64,000 nucleotides of DNA. It comes from Fusarium oxysporum f. sp. lycopersici 4287. Taxonomy: Eukaryota; Ascomycota; Sordariomycetes; Hypocreales; Nectriaceae. Shown here piece by piece: positions 1 through 11,280 of this stretch (the stretch's first letter is position 1; every line of letters begins with the position of its first letter). Made by a program: the position numbers and the translations under genes. The stretch lies in contig NC_030993.1 in NCBI RefSeq assembly GCF_000149955.1, positions 968,068 to 1,032,067 on the forward strand, read 5' to 3'. The notes under the pieces were generated by a model. That model ran no database searches and was not told the origin of the DNA. It saw only the letters and a list, made by a program, of their open reading frames with translations.

Positions 1-2655
1 CGCTTTTCGGAGTTGTCTGTAACCAGCTTCGTAGTAAGCTGATCTTCGGAAGCAACAGCTGGTTTAGATGGTGTAAGCAAAACCACAACGGGTTACTGCT
101 CTCGGCCGTTGAGGATCACATTATGGACTATTATTTGGTAAATGTTACTCTCTTGAGGCATAAGCATCAATAATGCAATTAAACAAGAGGATGATGAATT
201 TGTATGCTGACGGTGACAGTGTTGCCATAGCGCTGGTAGTACGTTGTCAGATCCTGATGACGTCTGTTAGTAGTAAATGGGGTGCTGATGGAATGGAATT
301 ATAGCCAACTGTGTTGTATGATTTCCTAACTAGTGGAAGTTATCAAGTTGTCTACCTCGCGACGTTATATCGGCAGTGCGTGACGCTGCAGTGTTGACAG
401 CTGTTGACACTCTGGCACTGAAGAACTTGAAGACTCCTGCATCTCCAATTAGCAACGTTGGGGCCGTTATGTGATAATCCGTCTCAACTGAAAACAAAGC
501 CCGTGCTTTCAATTGCCACTGAATTCCTCCCTTCCTCATCCATCATCACACTCCTTCACGATTTCGCGTTCCCATCAGGTCTCATAACTTGAGCAGTATC
601 AGCATTTCGTGATGGACTTCTAAACAAGCGAAGCCTACAAATGTTACAACACCCGTAATCGCACTGATGATAAATTACCGCCACTCGACTTCTAGGTTTG
701 TGGTCGCTTTGTCGTATCCGTTCTCAAAACGAAACTAATCGACAGAGGATGGAATCCTCCACCTCATTCCCGGAGAGGTCTTTTGCCGATGGCGCGAGGA
801 CATCAGCGGAGTTCTTTGCATAGTTGTAAGTTTTGCCCTTAAACAACGGTATTTTAACCAAGGCTCACAAGACTAGGATGACCATAAGACCGGGCATTCC
901 CTCCGACAACACTACGAAAGAGTTCATGACGCAAAGCTCGCCCAGGAATATCCGACCCAAGGAGAAGGAAACCAAGCCAGAATTTTGAGTGAGAAACCCC
1001 GACTGTTATTTGGAAGGAGGCAATCCAACTGACATCTCATCAAATAGGATGGTACGCAGACATTGCCAACGGAGTTCTACCCTCCTGGCCGCGTTCTGTC
1101 CAGGTGGCTCGACTGGCTGGTCAGGACCTACCTAGGGGCAACGAAGCAAATCAAATGGACTACCAGAGCGCAGTCAGACTCACACTTCTATTCAACGAGC
1201 ATGGCACAGACATGCCATCAAAGGTCAGCGAAGAGCTGCGTCGTCTACTTATCGACGGTGTGTTTCAGCACAAAATGGCTCAAACGGATGGCCCAGAAAG
1301 CACCCGATCAGTATGGAGATGTTTGATAATGTAAGCAACGAGACGATGTGGATGAACATCACTTACGAGCGGTGGTTCATATTGGCCGGTGTGTGCAGGA
1401 TTGAGACACTCCAACAAGAGTGCAAAGGCATCGTCAACGCTGTCCTTGCTCGGTGCGGAGATGAGCTTGACAAGGGCTTGGCTTACAAGCACGGCCCAGA
1501 CGACAGCAAACCACACTTCAGTGCTTTATTACCCAAATGTCTGACACGATCTTCAAGCAACAGAAGGAAATCGATCGTCTTAAGCATCGTTGACGATCAG
1601 TCTGGTGGTAGCCACTAAACAGTACGACTGTGAAGGACGACAAGGGCGATAAGATTGTGAACAGGGCAGACTCAACTGGAGAGTTAATACTGCAGACTAG
1701 TGTGTCTAACGGACACTGGGACAAGAGGTATAATGGTCGACAATTGCATCACGCTCAACCTGATGATCTTGCGGCGGAGGAAAAGGGGATACACAATTTG
1801 TTCATCAGAAACGAGCCTACCATTCTTACGGCTAGTAAAAAGTAATATCTTCACAGAATTGAGAAGCTCAAGCCCCAACCGATAGAGTCCGTTCGTAAAG
1901 TTCCCATATTAACCTTGGCGAAATCTGTGGTGGCATTGTCCGCACAGTAGCTTCTCAAGAGCACTTGTCAAGATCACTGGTGTGGATCTTCGGTTGAACT
2001 GTTACAGATCTGAGGCTCAATGAGTCCCATGGCCTGTCGCGCTTCCGTTTAGTACAGTTGTAGAGAAATACAGGCAATCTAGGTACAAACTGGCCGTTGG
2101 CAGTTCTCCTCAAGAGCTTGTGGGGTAAGTCTTTGTCACAGGTGCCAATGCAGACATTCACTTCCTTTGCAACCTTTCTTGAGGAAGTTTTAAATACGAA
2201 GCAACTTTAAGCGAGTTAAATCCATCGAAAACCGCGTTATAGAACGTATCTTTCATCATTCTGGTGAGGGCAGGCTTGCATCGTTTTGTACGTTCGATGG
2301 CATGTATCAAACCCTTACTAAGCATAGACATTACTCTCACTCTATATCACGGCACCATAACATCACAAATAAATAGAATAGAACTTTCAGATCGCGGGTT
2401 TATTGTTCTGGGACGAAAATCCGTGTTTCGATATCATATCATGATATAAACCCCCTGTCTCCCAGATCATCACTGTGTCCTCAATCCCTAGGCACCAAAG
2501 CAGAACAACCCTATAACCTGGCTAGTTCGAACTGTCCGATAACGAATACGGAAAGACTTATGGAAATGTCTGGGCGATAAAACTGAGACATATCAATCAG
2601 GAAAAGAAGGTATCACCAGGCTTTGTAGATACTTACTGTGCTGTTGGGAATCATC
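1..2655. other. gene-free, possibly decayed DNA
   Basis: No intact gene is visible on either strand. At 870-987 there is a short ATG-started plus-strand frame of 38 codons, and between about 1080 and 1620 two plus-strand frames in different phases carry protein-like composition (for example a stretch around MPSKVSEELRRLLIDG, then a second frame beginning near 1313). Neither joins to the other by a convincing intron. I read this as remnants of an older gene, but composition alone is weak evidence and no family is recognised. Confidence 0.35.
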
Positions 2656-3282
2656 CTAGTTGTGATCCATAGCCTCGCCCTCTGACTTGATGCCGGCTGC
2701 GCTGGAGTTGTCCGAACCATTGTTGCCTGTAGTGGAAGAAATTTCGTTGTCTTGGTTGATGTCCTCTTCTTCTTCCTCTTCATCGCTCGTGAGATCCATC
2801 AAGTCATAATCCGTGCAAGAAGAGTCAGAGCTTCTCGAGGCATTATCTTCATCGTTGACCCTCTCATAGATGTTTCGTTCAGCCTCCAGTTCTTCAATCT
2901 TTCTTTCTTGGTCGTCGAGCTTCCTGTTCTGTCTGGAGACTTCGGCCTTCAACTCACCAATCTCATACGCTTGGTCATCGATGTTGTTGTAGCAGACACG
3001 TCGATCATAGAGTAGATCTATGATTTGTTTCCTATTGCGGGTGTCATTGGAAGTTAAGCCAACGATCTCAACGTCTTGTTCATCGATGATATTATGTAGA
3101 ATAACGTTGTCCTCCTCCTCTTGCGTGATTTGAGCTTGAAGGTCTTCCTTGTCTGCATTCGCCTGGGCGAGGTCCGCCATCAACTTGGCGATGATCTCGT
3201 CCTTGGCCATTAAAATGCCGTGAATATCGGAAGGAGCCTGGTAGAGAGTGACCTTAACTACATCTTCTGGGGTGGGAGACAT
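2656..3282 (-). CDS. coiled-coil protein with acidic C-terminus, unknown function
   Basis: This is a single-exon frame of 208 codons from the ATG at 3282 to TAG at 2656. The open frame extends 17 codons further upstream but only to a TTG, so the ATG (MSPTPEDVV) was chosen. Residues about 25-150 are rich in heptad-like Leu/Ile/Glu/Lys patterns typical of a coiled coil. The last ~60 residues are strongly acidic and Ser/Asn-rich, with runs of Asp and Glu. No catalytic motif, signal peptide or membrane segment is visible. A TATA-like CCTATAAATTT lies about 400 bp upstream on the same strand (around 3681-3690), followed by pyrimidine-rich sequence typical of fungal promoters. The frame is intact while the DNA around it is gene-poor. 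I do not recognise the family; a scaffold or chromatin-associated role would be a guess from composition only. Confidence 0.7.
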   Translation of the reverse strand: MSPTPEDVVKVTLYQAPSDIHGILMAKDEIIAKLMADLAQANADKEDLQAQITQEEEDNVILHNIIDEQDVEIVGLTSNDTRNRKQIIDLLYDRRVCYNNIDDQAYEIGELKAEVSRQNRKLDDQERKIEELEAERNIYERVNDEDNASRSSDSSCTDYDLMDLTSDEEEEEEDINQDNEISSTTGNNGSDNSSAAGIKSEGEAMDHN

Positions 3283-4990
3283 GCTGAGAGTTGATCTGTA
3301 AGGGTCAGATTCCTCATGCGATAGATAATGCAAGAAGCAGCTTTGACGAACCGAAGATGAGAGTACTTGTAAGTGATTAGATAGTCTTCATGTAAGGTCA
3401 AAGAGAGCAAGGTATCCTTGATTCAAGTGAAGCTGAAAGTGTCACAATGTAGTTGACTTGTCTGGACCTGTGACAAAAGACTGCCCGGTACAGCAGGTAA
3501 AGTGAAGGCAAAGTGCTTTCGTATAATCAAGTTATCTTAATTTAGATGAAGGAATCAAAAGTAGCATTCAAGGCGAATGAATACTGAATGAGTCGATGCT
3601 TGCTCGAGGGAAACTGGTTGGTTGAGTGGTGAGCAAGTTAGTTGAAGGAAGAAATGCTGTAGAAAGCGATGGTGGGGGAAATTTATAGGCGGGGACGACT
3701 GAATTGTCAGTGTCGATACAGACAACTATCTACCTTGAGGTGCTTAAGGTACTGTGATTCAATGAGGACCTAAGCAACTCTGTTCCATGACTCATTGTTG
3801 AATTTCAAATTAAATGGCCATTGACTTTAGAAGACCTCGATGAAACTGACACAGGCTGACTGATGTATCTCTTCTCGTCCTTTCACCCCTTCAAGCTATG
3901 GGTCTATGGACTTCATTCTTCTTGTACTTTGAGACTTTGACTATCGCACTCGAAAACAAAGGCTGGCTGTACTCTACTCTCAATATACATTTTAGCATCA
4001 TGTTTCTTCCTTGAGTTTCATCATTTTCGAGATGTCAGGGGCTACCAAATCCAGAACAGCACCGAAGCCTGCCTTTCGTCTTCTCGAATCGCCTGGACTA
4101 ACAAATACTGCCCCTATAATTATCAGTGAGCTTCTTGAAATACTATGCAGGATAAGAAAAGGGGGGTAATGATGTCGTCCACTTGCTCGGTATCAGTTGT
4201 ATGAGGTCACATGTGCATTCATTGGACACTTCATTGAATATGTTTGCGTACAGATAATTGCCCCAGTCTGTTCCCATAGAAGGGATTGCATTATAGTACA
4301 GAAACTAAAACCATAGACACAAAAGCTCAAGGTTATTTCCTACTTCATAGGCCCCCTGATTGCTATCTTGGCTTCGCAGCGAAATTGATATATCAATCTT
4401 AATAAGGAGGCTCTTCAATGGTCACATCTGTTCCCTGCGATGTCTGGATGTTCTTTTTCAGGAGCTTTACTTAACATCTTTACATTACCGGATTTGCGGA
4501 CAATAAGGCGTCACTAACGTTGTCTGAGCCTTCTATCATGATTCTTCACGTATTAGGGAAGGACTTCTGTAGGCAATACATGTTAGAATCTTGTTGCGGA
4601 GTGAATTAATCGTACTCGGAGTTGGCATCTCCTGAGACAAGACCGCCAGAGACTCATCATATCTGCAAGCCACCTGAGACATTACATTGCGCTTGCAATT
4701 TCCAAGGTCAATTGGGACTGCTCTTGGAAGTAAGGTCCCTCAGGGGGTCAAAGATTTTGAAATCTAAATCAGGGGGTGAAAATAAAATAGTCAAAGACTC
4801 CTCTAATTTTATCCTAAGGTATGCTAAATTGATCTCAAACTTTCCTGAAATATCCTAAACTTATCTAAATACTTTTGCCCTTTAGGACGAAAGTCGAGCT
4901 TTTCCCCACATATCGCCGTATCAAGGTCCAAGAGAAAAGCGGCCTTCAATGTGACAGAGAAGGCGAAGTATCGCGATTGACGCAGCTCAG
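3283..4990. other. gene-free stretch
   Basis: This contains the promoter side of the coiled-coil gene (to about 3750). From about 3750 to 4990 I see no coding sequence that can be supported. The right part holds the first relic of the AT-rich repeat family, listed separately. Confidence 0.5.
4790..4890. repeat. AT-rich dispersed repeat relic, copy A
   Basis: An AT-rich tract contains TTTATCCTAAGG, ATATCCTAAACTTATCTAAA and ends near CCTTTAGGACGAAAG. The ATCCTAAACTTA core and the GACGAAA edge recur near 42.29 kb, and the core recurs near 19.5 and 24.7 kb. No open frame or clear terminal inverted repeat could be defined, so this is a relic or a non-autonomous element. Confidence 0.5.
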
Positions 4991-4999
4991 ATTCAAGCA

Positions 5000-7110
5000 A
5001 GAGAGCAAGATTTCACAAAGAATCATATTTGGAATGACCGCAATGCCCCCCGTCGATGCTGAGCCGAGGAGGACATCGATCTCGTGAGAGGATAAGCTGG
5101 TGCTCGAGTGACAAGGGAATCTGCCGTGGGGAACCGCCAGGTACTGGAAGTCCCCAACATTGATGTGGCCATCACCCAGCATTCATTTGCCTCAGTAGAA
5201 ATGGTGCCCATTGGAAAAAATACACATCTCGCCGAGCTGGCGAAGATGGCACATCATGTCGATGACCAGAGACTTGAGGAAACTGACCTGAGTAGCCCCG
5301 TAGTGGTTGGGAAAGATCTCGTTGATGTTTTCGTGCTCTTCATCTCCGTAGATACACTTGGGATTGTAGCCCGACGGGGCTAAGGACGCAAAGTATCTCA
5401 GATGAGACAGTTGGTTTTCAATCATGTCCGCAAGATTGCGAAGAGCATTGTCCTCCTAGACAGCAGGGGGTTCATAGTGGTCATCGACCTCCACGAAACT
5501 GCACGCTCCAGTGTGACAGTCCATCGGAAGGCTACAGTTGTTAGTATCCTCCTTGGAAATTCAGAAGATCCATTCACTGGTTTGGAGGACTTACAAGGTA
5601 ATACAGCCCGCCTTGATTGCCAGGGTTTCCACTCCGAAGAACGTGGTCACTCTCGGTTCTGTTGATCAGCACCAACTGCTGCAGGAAGCGAAACCCAAGA
5701 CGACAAATGTCAAACACCTCAAGTCCGGGGATGAGATGACCATCGATAAATCAGCGCCCTTCATTTCCAACATACATGACTGGTATCTGCGTCTGGGCGT
5801 TGGAGAGAGAGTGAAAGAAGTTGACGATGTTCAGGATGGTGATTGAAATCAACGTATCGAGCTTAAGAGGGGCCACACATCTTCATGAGGGCTAGGAGAG
5901 GCTCGTTGAGCTCAAAGACACCCCCGCTCTCATCGATGAGACGAACACCGCGGAAGTTTGTCTCTACCAAGTACTGCTTTAAGAACCGAGTCAGGTGTGC
6001 AAGCTTTACTTCATGACTGCCGACAGAGTTTAACTCGATGGATACCCCACCGAGCTCTACGAGTTCTCTGAGCGCTTGTGCGATTCGTCGAATGCAGCGG
6101 GCATCTTCAAAGTTCTCTCGATGGTCCCGAGCAGTGCGGGGGTCAAGGGCTCGTGCAGCTACAACGTAAACTTCAAGGAACCTGCTCGCGTCAGAATATT
6201 GTAAATTTTGCTTAATTTGTAGCTTGAAGCATACATGATCGCTGACTTGGGGACGAATACTCCCTCCACGATCGATGAGACGAACGTCGCGGAGGTTTGT
6301 TGGTGCGAAGCCCTGTTCCAGAAGCTGTGTCAGGGCTGAGAAATCCACTTGGCGAATTCCGTGAAGATTGAATTCGATTGACAGCCCACCAAGGTCCACA
6401 AGCTGTTTTACAGCCTGGGAAATTCGTTGTAGACAGCGAGGATCTTCAAAATGCTCCTGGTGGTCCTGGACAGTACGGGGGTCAAGGACACATATACCTT
6501 GGAGATTGATTTCGAGAAACCTACACGGCTCGGAACGTTGTAAATCTTGCTTGAGTTATACCTTGAAGCATACCGGGTTGCCGATTCCGGAGCGAAGGTC
6601 CTGGGGTGCTGCTCTTGATCAAGGAATTTTCCCAGTCTCTGGCAACCTGAGACTGCGTGCCGCGCACGCGAACTGTTTGGAAGTACTCTTCCCGTAGTCC
6701 CTTCTGAGGGCAGAGTTCAACAGGGTGATGGTATTGAGTTTCGAGAGCGTTTGCCATGGCTCGCGTGCCGGCAAAAGGAGCAGAAGATTTTCCATGTTGT
6801 TGGTGCTCGGATCGGAACAGAAACAGAAAAAAAGAAAGAGAATTATGATGAAGTTGGAGACTGGCCACTGGGTAGACCTGAAGCCTGAGCAACGGGAGGT
6901 AACCTCTCGCCGTGAACACTGAAATGTGAGAAGCTGCATGACCAACAAAGTGCATTGAGAAAAAAAGAAATGAAGGATGAATAGATGTTTGGAGAGAAAT
7001 AAAATCTGACTTGAGGCAAATAATGAAAGGCTTGGTTGCTAAGAAAGTGCTGGCAACCGCCAGCTGTCAGCAGCTGCTTGAGGTACTCATGCTCTTCGTT
7101 CAACAAAGTT
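5000..7110 (-). pseudogene. decayed gene locus with a ~115-residue tandem protein repeat
   Basis: Minus-strand frames with protein-like content run through this stretch but switch phase and carry stops. The clearest part is about 5863-6590. There a ~115-residue unit occurs twice in one frame: each unit has a DPRT..DH.E.FED.RC..RI.QA segment, then a leucine-rich L.GG.SIE.N segment, then L.R.VRLID..G. The upstream copy has an in-frame TAA near 6555, and the longest open part starts at GTG, not ATG. Other fragments lie at about 5192-5425 and 7004-7106. The leucine spacing recalls LRR/F-box-type fungal proteins, but I do not recognise the family. A single multi-exon gene cannot be rebuilt with confidence, and parts may belong to different old genes. 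Confidence 0.5.
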
Positions 7111-7344
7111 GCACATCGCTATGATACCTAGCTGTTGTTTACTCATCGTCTCTCACGAGAGAGCCCCTCTATTATCGCAAATAACGGGCAGAATAGTTCC
7201 TCTCGTTGACTCGTCGTCAGATTTGAGCTCGCAAAGTTTTTGAGTCTAGAAAACAATACCACCGGGGTTTGTACTCAAAGTGTCGCCGAATAGTGGCCTG
7301 AACATATGCAGGATAGTTTCCTCGTCGTCCCCGTGCTCTTAGCA

Positions 7345-8866
7345 TTACGTCTCCTGCAACAGTCGCCAAACTGCATCGTGCAGCTCTCTCCAAGCCTCAG
7401 GAGAAGAAACTAAGAGGTGAAGGACCTCTCCTTCAGAAACAGCACCCACGGGTGGTGTCAAGTATACTGGAAATTGTTCATCAGCAATCTATAGTCATGT
7501 AAGGCAGTGTTGATTTCAATCAGAATGCAGTATATACTAGCTGTTTCTTAGTGTTGCTGGACTCCTTATTCATGTGCTTGTTGACTTCCGCAAGGGCCAT
7601 GCTGACAGACATGCTGTCGCTCTTATTGACCAAGACGGTTTTCCGAGCATAGTAGCCTTTCAGTAACCAGAAGCTCTCACAGTAGCTTATAAGCGTTTTA
7701 ATCTTAAAGGCATTGTCGATATTTGAAAGAAAACATTGGCTTTAATTATCTTCTGGGGTAAATCGGCCCGTGAAGATGAGGAACCGGGGTTTTTCCTCAT
7801 CTTCCACGGAGAATTCTGGCATTATAAACTGGCTGAGTTTGTTCGTTGGCGGGTATGAATACACGTTTGCGACACGCGGGTTATCCGGGTCTTCCTCGAA
7901 CTTCTCGAAAGACGTCTTGTGAATGACATGCTCGTCCTCTTGCCCTCGATCGAACCTGATGCGGTTTTTGATCTGGCCTAATGGGCATTTGGGGCAGTCG
8001 AATGTCCCTTGGTCCTTGAAGTTGGGGTCTTGGTAGTAGCGTTCGATGGTCGTTGTCATCATGACTCCCATGTCTTCGATCTTCATGTGGAAGGGTTCTT
8101 TCTTCTGATGTACTACGTCAGTCTGTGCGACGGCATTGCGTGTGATTGGCAGGGGATCAATCGTCTCTATTCAATCCTCTACGGAAGGCTTTGATTCACA
8201 ACCACCTTGGCTCTTTGGGCGGTATTGCGAGTGCTCCAGATGTCACTCCCGTTTGATGACGGGAATAATATAGGTCTTCTGATTCTGCAGATCGGTAACT
8301 GAGAGATTTCTCGTTGTTGCTGTCGTGTAGGGTGTCGTTCTCGTCATTTACGAACTTGTTTTCATCTTTGATCCGCTTGACGCGGTCACGGAAGGAAACG
8401 GCCTCGAGGTGATCGGCGGGTAGTTCAATGATCTGGTTTGTAATCTCCAGTCTGGTGCTCCCAGGTAGAATTGGCCCAAGCGAACATTGTGCTCCTTGGC
8501 ATGGTAGGCTGTCCCGCAGCTTCGCTTAGCTTGTGACTCGGCCACTAACTTGACATCTGCCTTGCCGTGGAGCTCTATGAGATGCTCCTCTTCGCCTCTT
8601 CACATAGGCGTTAGTGTATTGAGACATGTGCTTTTATTACTCAAGTCTTCATGCTTACGGGCAGCTACTCGGTAGAGCTCGTCGTTCTTCCTAGCCAGCT
8701 TGAATCGCCTCGTAGAGGAGAAGACATATCTCCGAGCCTTGGTCGCCAATATACCTGGTAATCACGTTTTTGTTCCTTCACATGGGTGGCAAGCATGTGC
8801 CCCTTTGTTATCATAGAACACTGGCCCGACCTCAAAATATCGATCAGCCAACGCTGATTGAGCCAT
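7345..8866 (-). pseudogene. multi-exon hypothetical protein gene, broken
   Basis: The ATG at 8866 opens a frame (MAQSALADRYFEVG) that meets an in-frame TGA after about 34 codons. The same frame then continues to a plausible donor GTAAGC, an intron ending near GTGAAG, and a second exon. That exon needs a one-base shift near 8455 to continue into an Asp/Glu-rich stretch. A further frame (7742-8086; contains a CPKCP motif) ends at TAA, yet the same phase continues past the stop into a well-formed region. A canonical intron (donor GTATAT, acceptor CTATAG near 7491) then joins that region to a final segment ending at 7345. Two nonsense codons plus at least one frameshift in an otherwise coherent exon chain indicate a pseudogene. 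The protein family is not recognised. Both stops could come from C-to-T changes, but that cannot be proven from one copy. Confidence 0.55.
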
Positions 8867-10381
8867 TGAAGACTCTTCTCAAGTGCCCAAGGCCGCCAGC
8901 AAGATAAAGACCATCAGTTACGCCATCGACCAACATTTGCGCACGTGCTCGGTGCCAAATATGAAATAGGCTGTCAACCGATATATATAAATTAGAAATA
9001 AGGGCCGTTGGGCTGGTGGGCAATATGCCTTGCTCAGCAAATACCTTTCATGCGAAATATAGCAAGACGTCTGCAGTCGCGTTTGCTTCGAGCTTCAATG
9101 GTTGGCATTTAGGGTACCCGACAGAATGCCAGTGGGATTCTGGTTGTTTCGGGGGAAAGCCAACCATGTCACCCAAGCTTCATGAATCAACTGAGCCTTG
9201 CGTAAGAACCATGGTGATAACTCAATTGGCAAGTCGTTATTGTATGGTTGAGGGGACAGAAAGAGAAATTGTCTGTCATTGGCTCTGTAGCCCCGTAAGT
9301 ATTTTGAGGAGACAATTCCTACAGGCATCGAAGCTGGGATGAGATTAACGCGATATGTTGGCGAAATCTCCGGGCAACTCGTACCAATCTCGGCGTACAG
9401 TTGTAGCATGCGCAGTGAGTGAATTTCCCTTGGGTTGAGATGTAAGTTTGGGCTCGCTTGAATGTTCTTGAAGATTTACTACTGACTGAGCTTTCAGAAG
9501 GACACTATGACAGACGGCTTTGAATCGTTACCCAAGGTTTCTTTCAAAGTGCAGTTTCGCCTTCGAATATGCGAATGTTCCTGGTACCCCTTGGAACTGA
9601 ACACAGTAGTGCACTCCTTGTCACTAGGTTCGAAGGGACAGGAAGCCAAACCCCATATGTGTATACATATTAGCTACAGAGTGATCAAGGAGCTTGATGG
9701 GAGCTTAAGAGGGGACTTATTCTAGCTTATACTATACATATATATATGTGGGTTTCTCGTGTTGTATATGTCGATACTTTGCACATGGTGTCTTCATAAA
9801 GCCGTTTGATGCCGATTGGTTCTAAAGAGTATTCTTATTGAACTCCAGACCTCCGGAATTCGTGGTGTTCTCAGACCAAAATATATGTGATAGAAGACCG
9901 GTATAGGAAAGTCCAGGGGTTGTGTCGACTCCATGTTGTCAACATGACTCCTGTCTCTGAGATGGGCAACCCAGATCGATCATGGGGCTAGGCTGAAGGT
10001 CGGCAGCAGAACTTCATAGGGCAACTTGTTGAACAGATTCCACTACCGAACCCATCTTCTAATCGTGTCATTATATCGAGGGTTGCTTCTTGGATCGCCA
10101 ATGTCTCGCAGGTTGTCCTCAAACACGCTCTTGGCAATATGGTGAGAAGAATCTATACTCGGGGCGGTAATGGCCGTTATATATAGTTGAACTGCTGGTA
10201 TTTGTTGGAGAAAATATTTTTTATGGTAGACTTAGACGATGCTGGTCTTTCAATTACTGTCAGCATGCTCTGAGTGTTGCGAGATGTTAGCATCAACTCA
10301 AGAGAAGAATCTCATATCAAGTCATACTCGCCACACGTGGAACAAGAGTATTCATCGCATTATCCACACCTTACGTGACTG
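8867..10381. other. gene-free stretch with coding fragments
   Basis: No intact gene. A 72-codon ATG frame on the plus strand (9507-9725) and a 104-codon ATG frame on the minus strand (9095-9409) are open but lack any recognised motif, and no splice partner was found. A short minus-strand stretch around 10040-10140 reads like a protein remnant (VFEDNLRDIGDPR, then RYNDTIRRW) and is followed by a stop. A short alternating AT tract lies near 9741. Confidence 0.4.
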
Positions 10382-10819
10382 TCATTGGAGATAAGCATAA
10401 GACGTTCGACCACAGTTTTGCATGTTGTTGTCTGGTCTAGGCGCCTTGCGGACAGCACCAGATCCATACTTGAAGCAAAAGAAAGGTCCTGTGAATTTGG
10501 GAATACCAAGACATTTGTTGTCCCAGGCTCCTTGAGAGTTCTTGCGGGACTCTTTTTATACGTCAGCCTTCATCGACTTGACCCATCTTTGGGGGGGCCT
10601 TACCTTCATAGCAAAGGACGTCTCGCAATCTCCACATCCGTCCCATGCTCGGGCGAGAATCTCTGCGGCGTTCGTTACATCTGGCATCAAATAATATATG
10701 GCCATAAGTTGGATAATATGAGGTAGCCGTCGAAAGCCCAGATATCTCGACTCCTCAGCGCCTGCACTCCAGGTGGCAATGATGGTGAGATACAGAAGAA
10801 CAAGTAGAAGATGTGACAA
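10382..10819 (-). CDS. possible small secreted Cys-containing protein, start codon uncertain
   Basis: Two exons fit on the minus strand: 10604-10819 and 10382-10540. The 63-nt intron between them has donor GTAAGG, branch-like GCTGACG and acceptor GCAAG. The joined frame is 124 codons. Its first ~20 residues look like a secretion signal (leucine-rich LLLVLLYLTIIATWSAG). The mature part has five Cys, including a CGDC pair and a CLGIP..FFCF stretch, and ends at TGA. The problem is the start: the position where a signal peptide should begin is TTG at 10817-10819, the frame closes with a stop a few codons upstream, and the first in-frame ATG lies after the putative signal. It may be a gene that has lost its ATG, or it may have an undetected upstream exon. 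No effector family is recognised. Confidence 0.35.
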
Positions 10820-11280
10820 GGATGAACGGAGAGGAGATATTTATAGTAAATGAGAACAGGGAGAAGAGACATGTGAGTCGGCGAAGAAGTCACCTGAATC
10901 TTCAGCTCGCAAAAGGGGGTGGAAAAGGCTGGCAAGCAATATATACGCAAACAGTTTGCAAACATCACAAGCTGTGTTAGGCATTCCACGAGCAATTCGT
11001 ATCCCTCTATTCTTGCTCATTGCTGGGGTCACCTTTATTCACAAGCATAGATGACTCGAAATTTGCTTCACGGAGCTGCATATTTCACATTTGCGAGTGT
11101 ACACGGCAGAACAAGTATTCAACCTAAATAAACGTCGGCCTGCTGCCTCCTGGGGTGCGATTGACGAGAATAATATCCCAAATGCTTAAATCCGAAGCAA
11201 AGCATTTCCTTCAATATACCTTTCAGATAGATCTCTCCGTGTGAAATACCGGACAAATCAGAATCCAAACATTGTGCTTA
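10820..11280. other. intergenic, TATA-like element
   Basis: This is the upstream region of the possible secreted protein. It carries a minus-strand CTATAAATAT about 20-30 bp upstream of the TTG. The remainder up to the 3' end of the permease shows no gene that can be supported. Confidence 0.4.
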
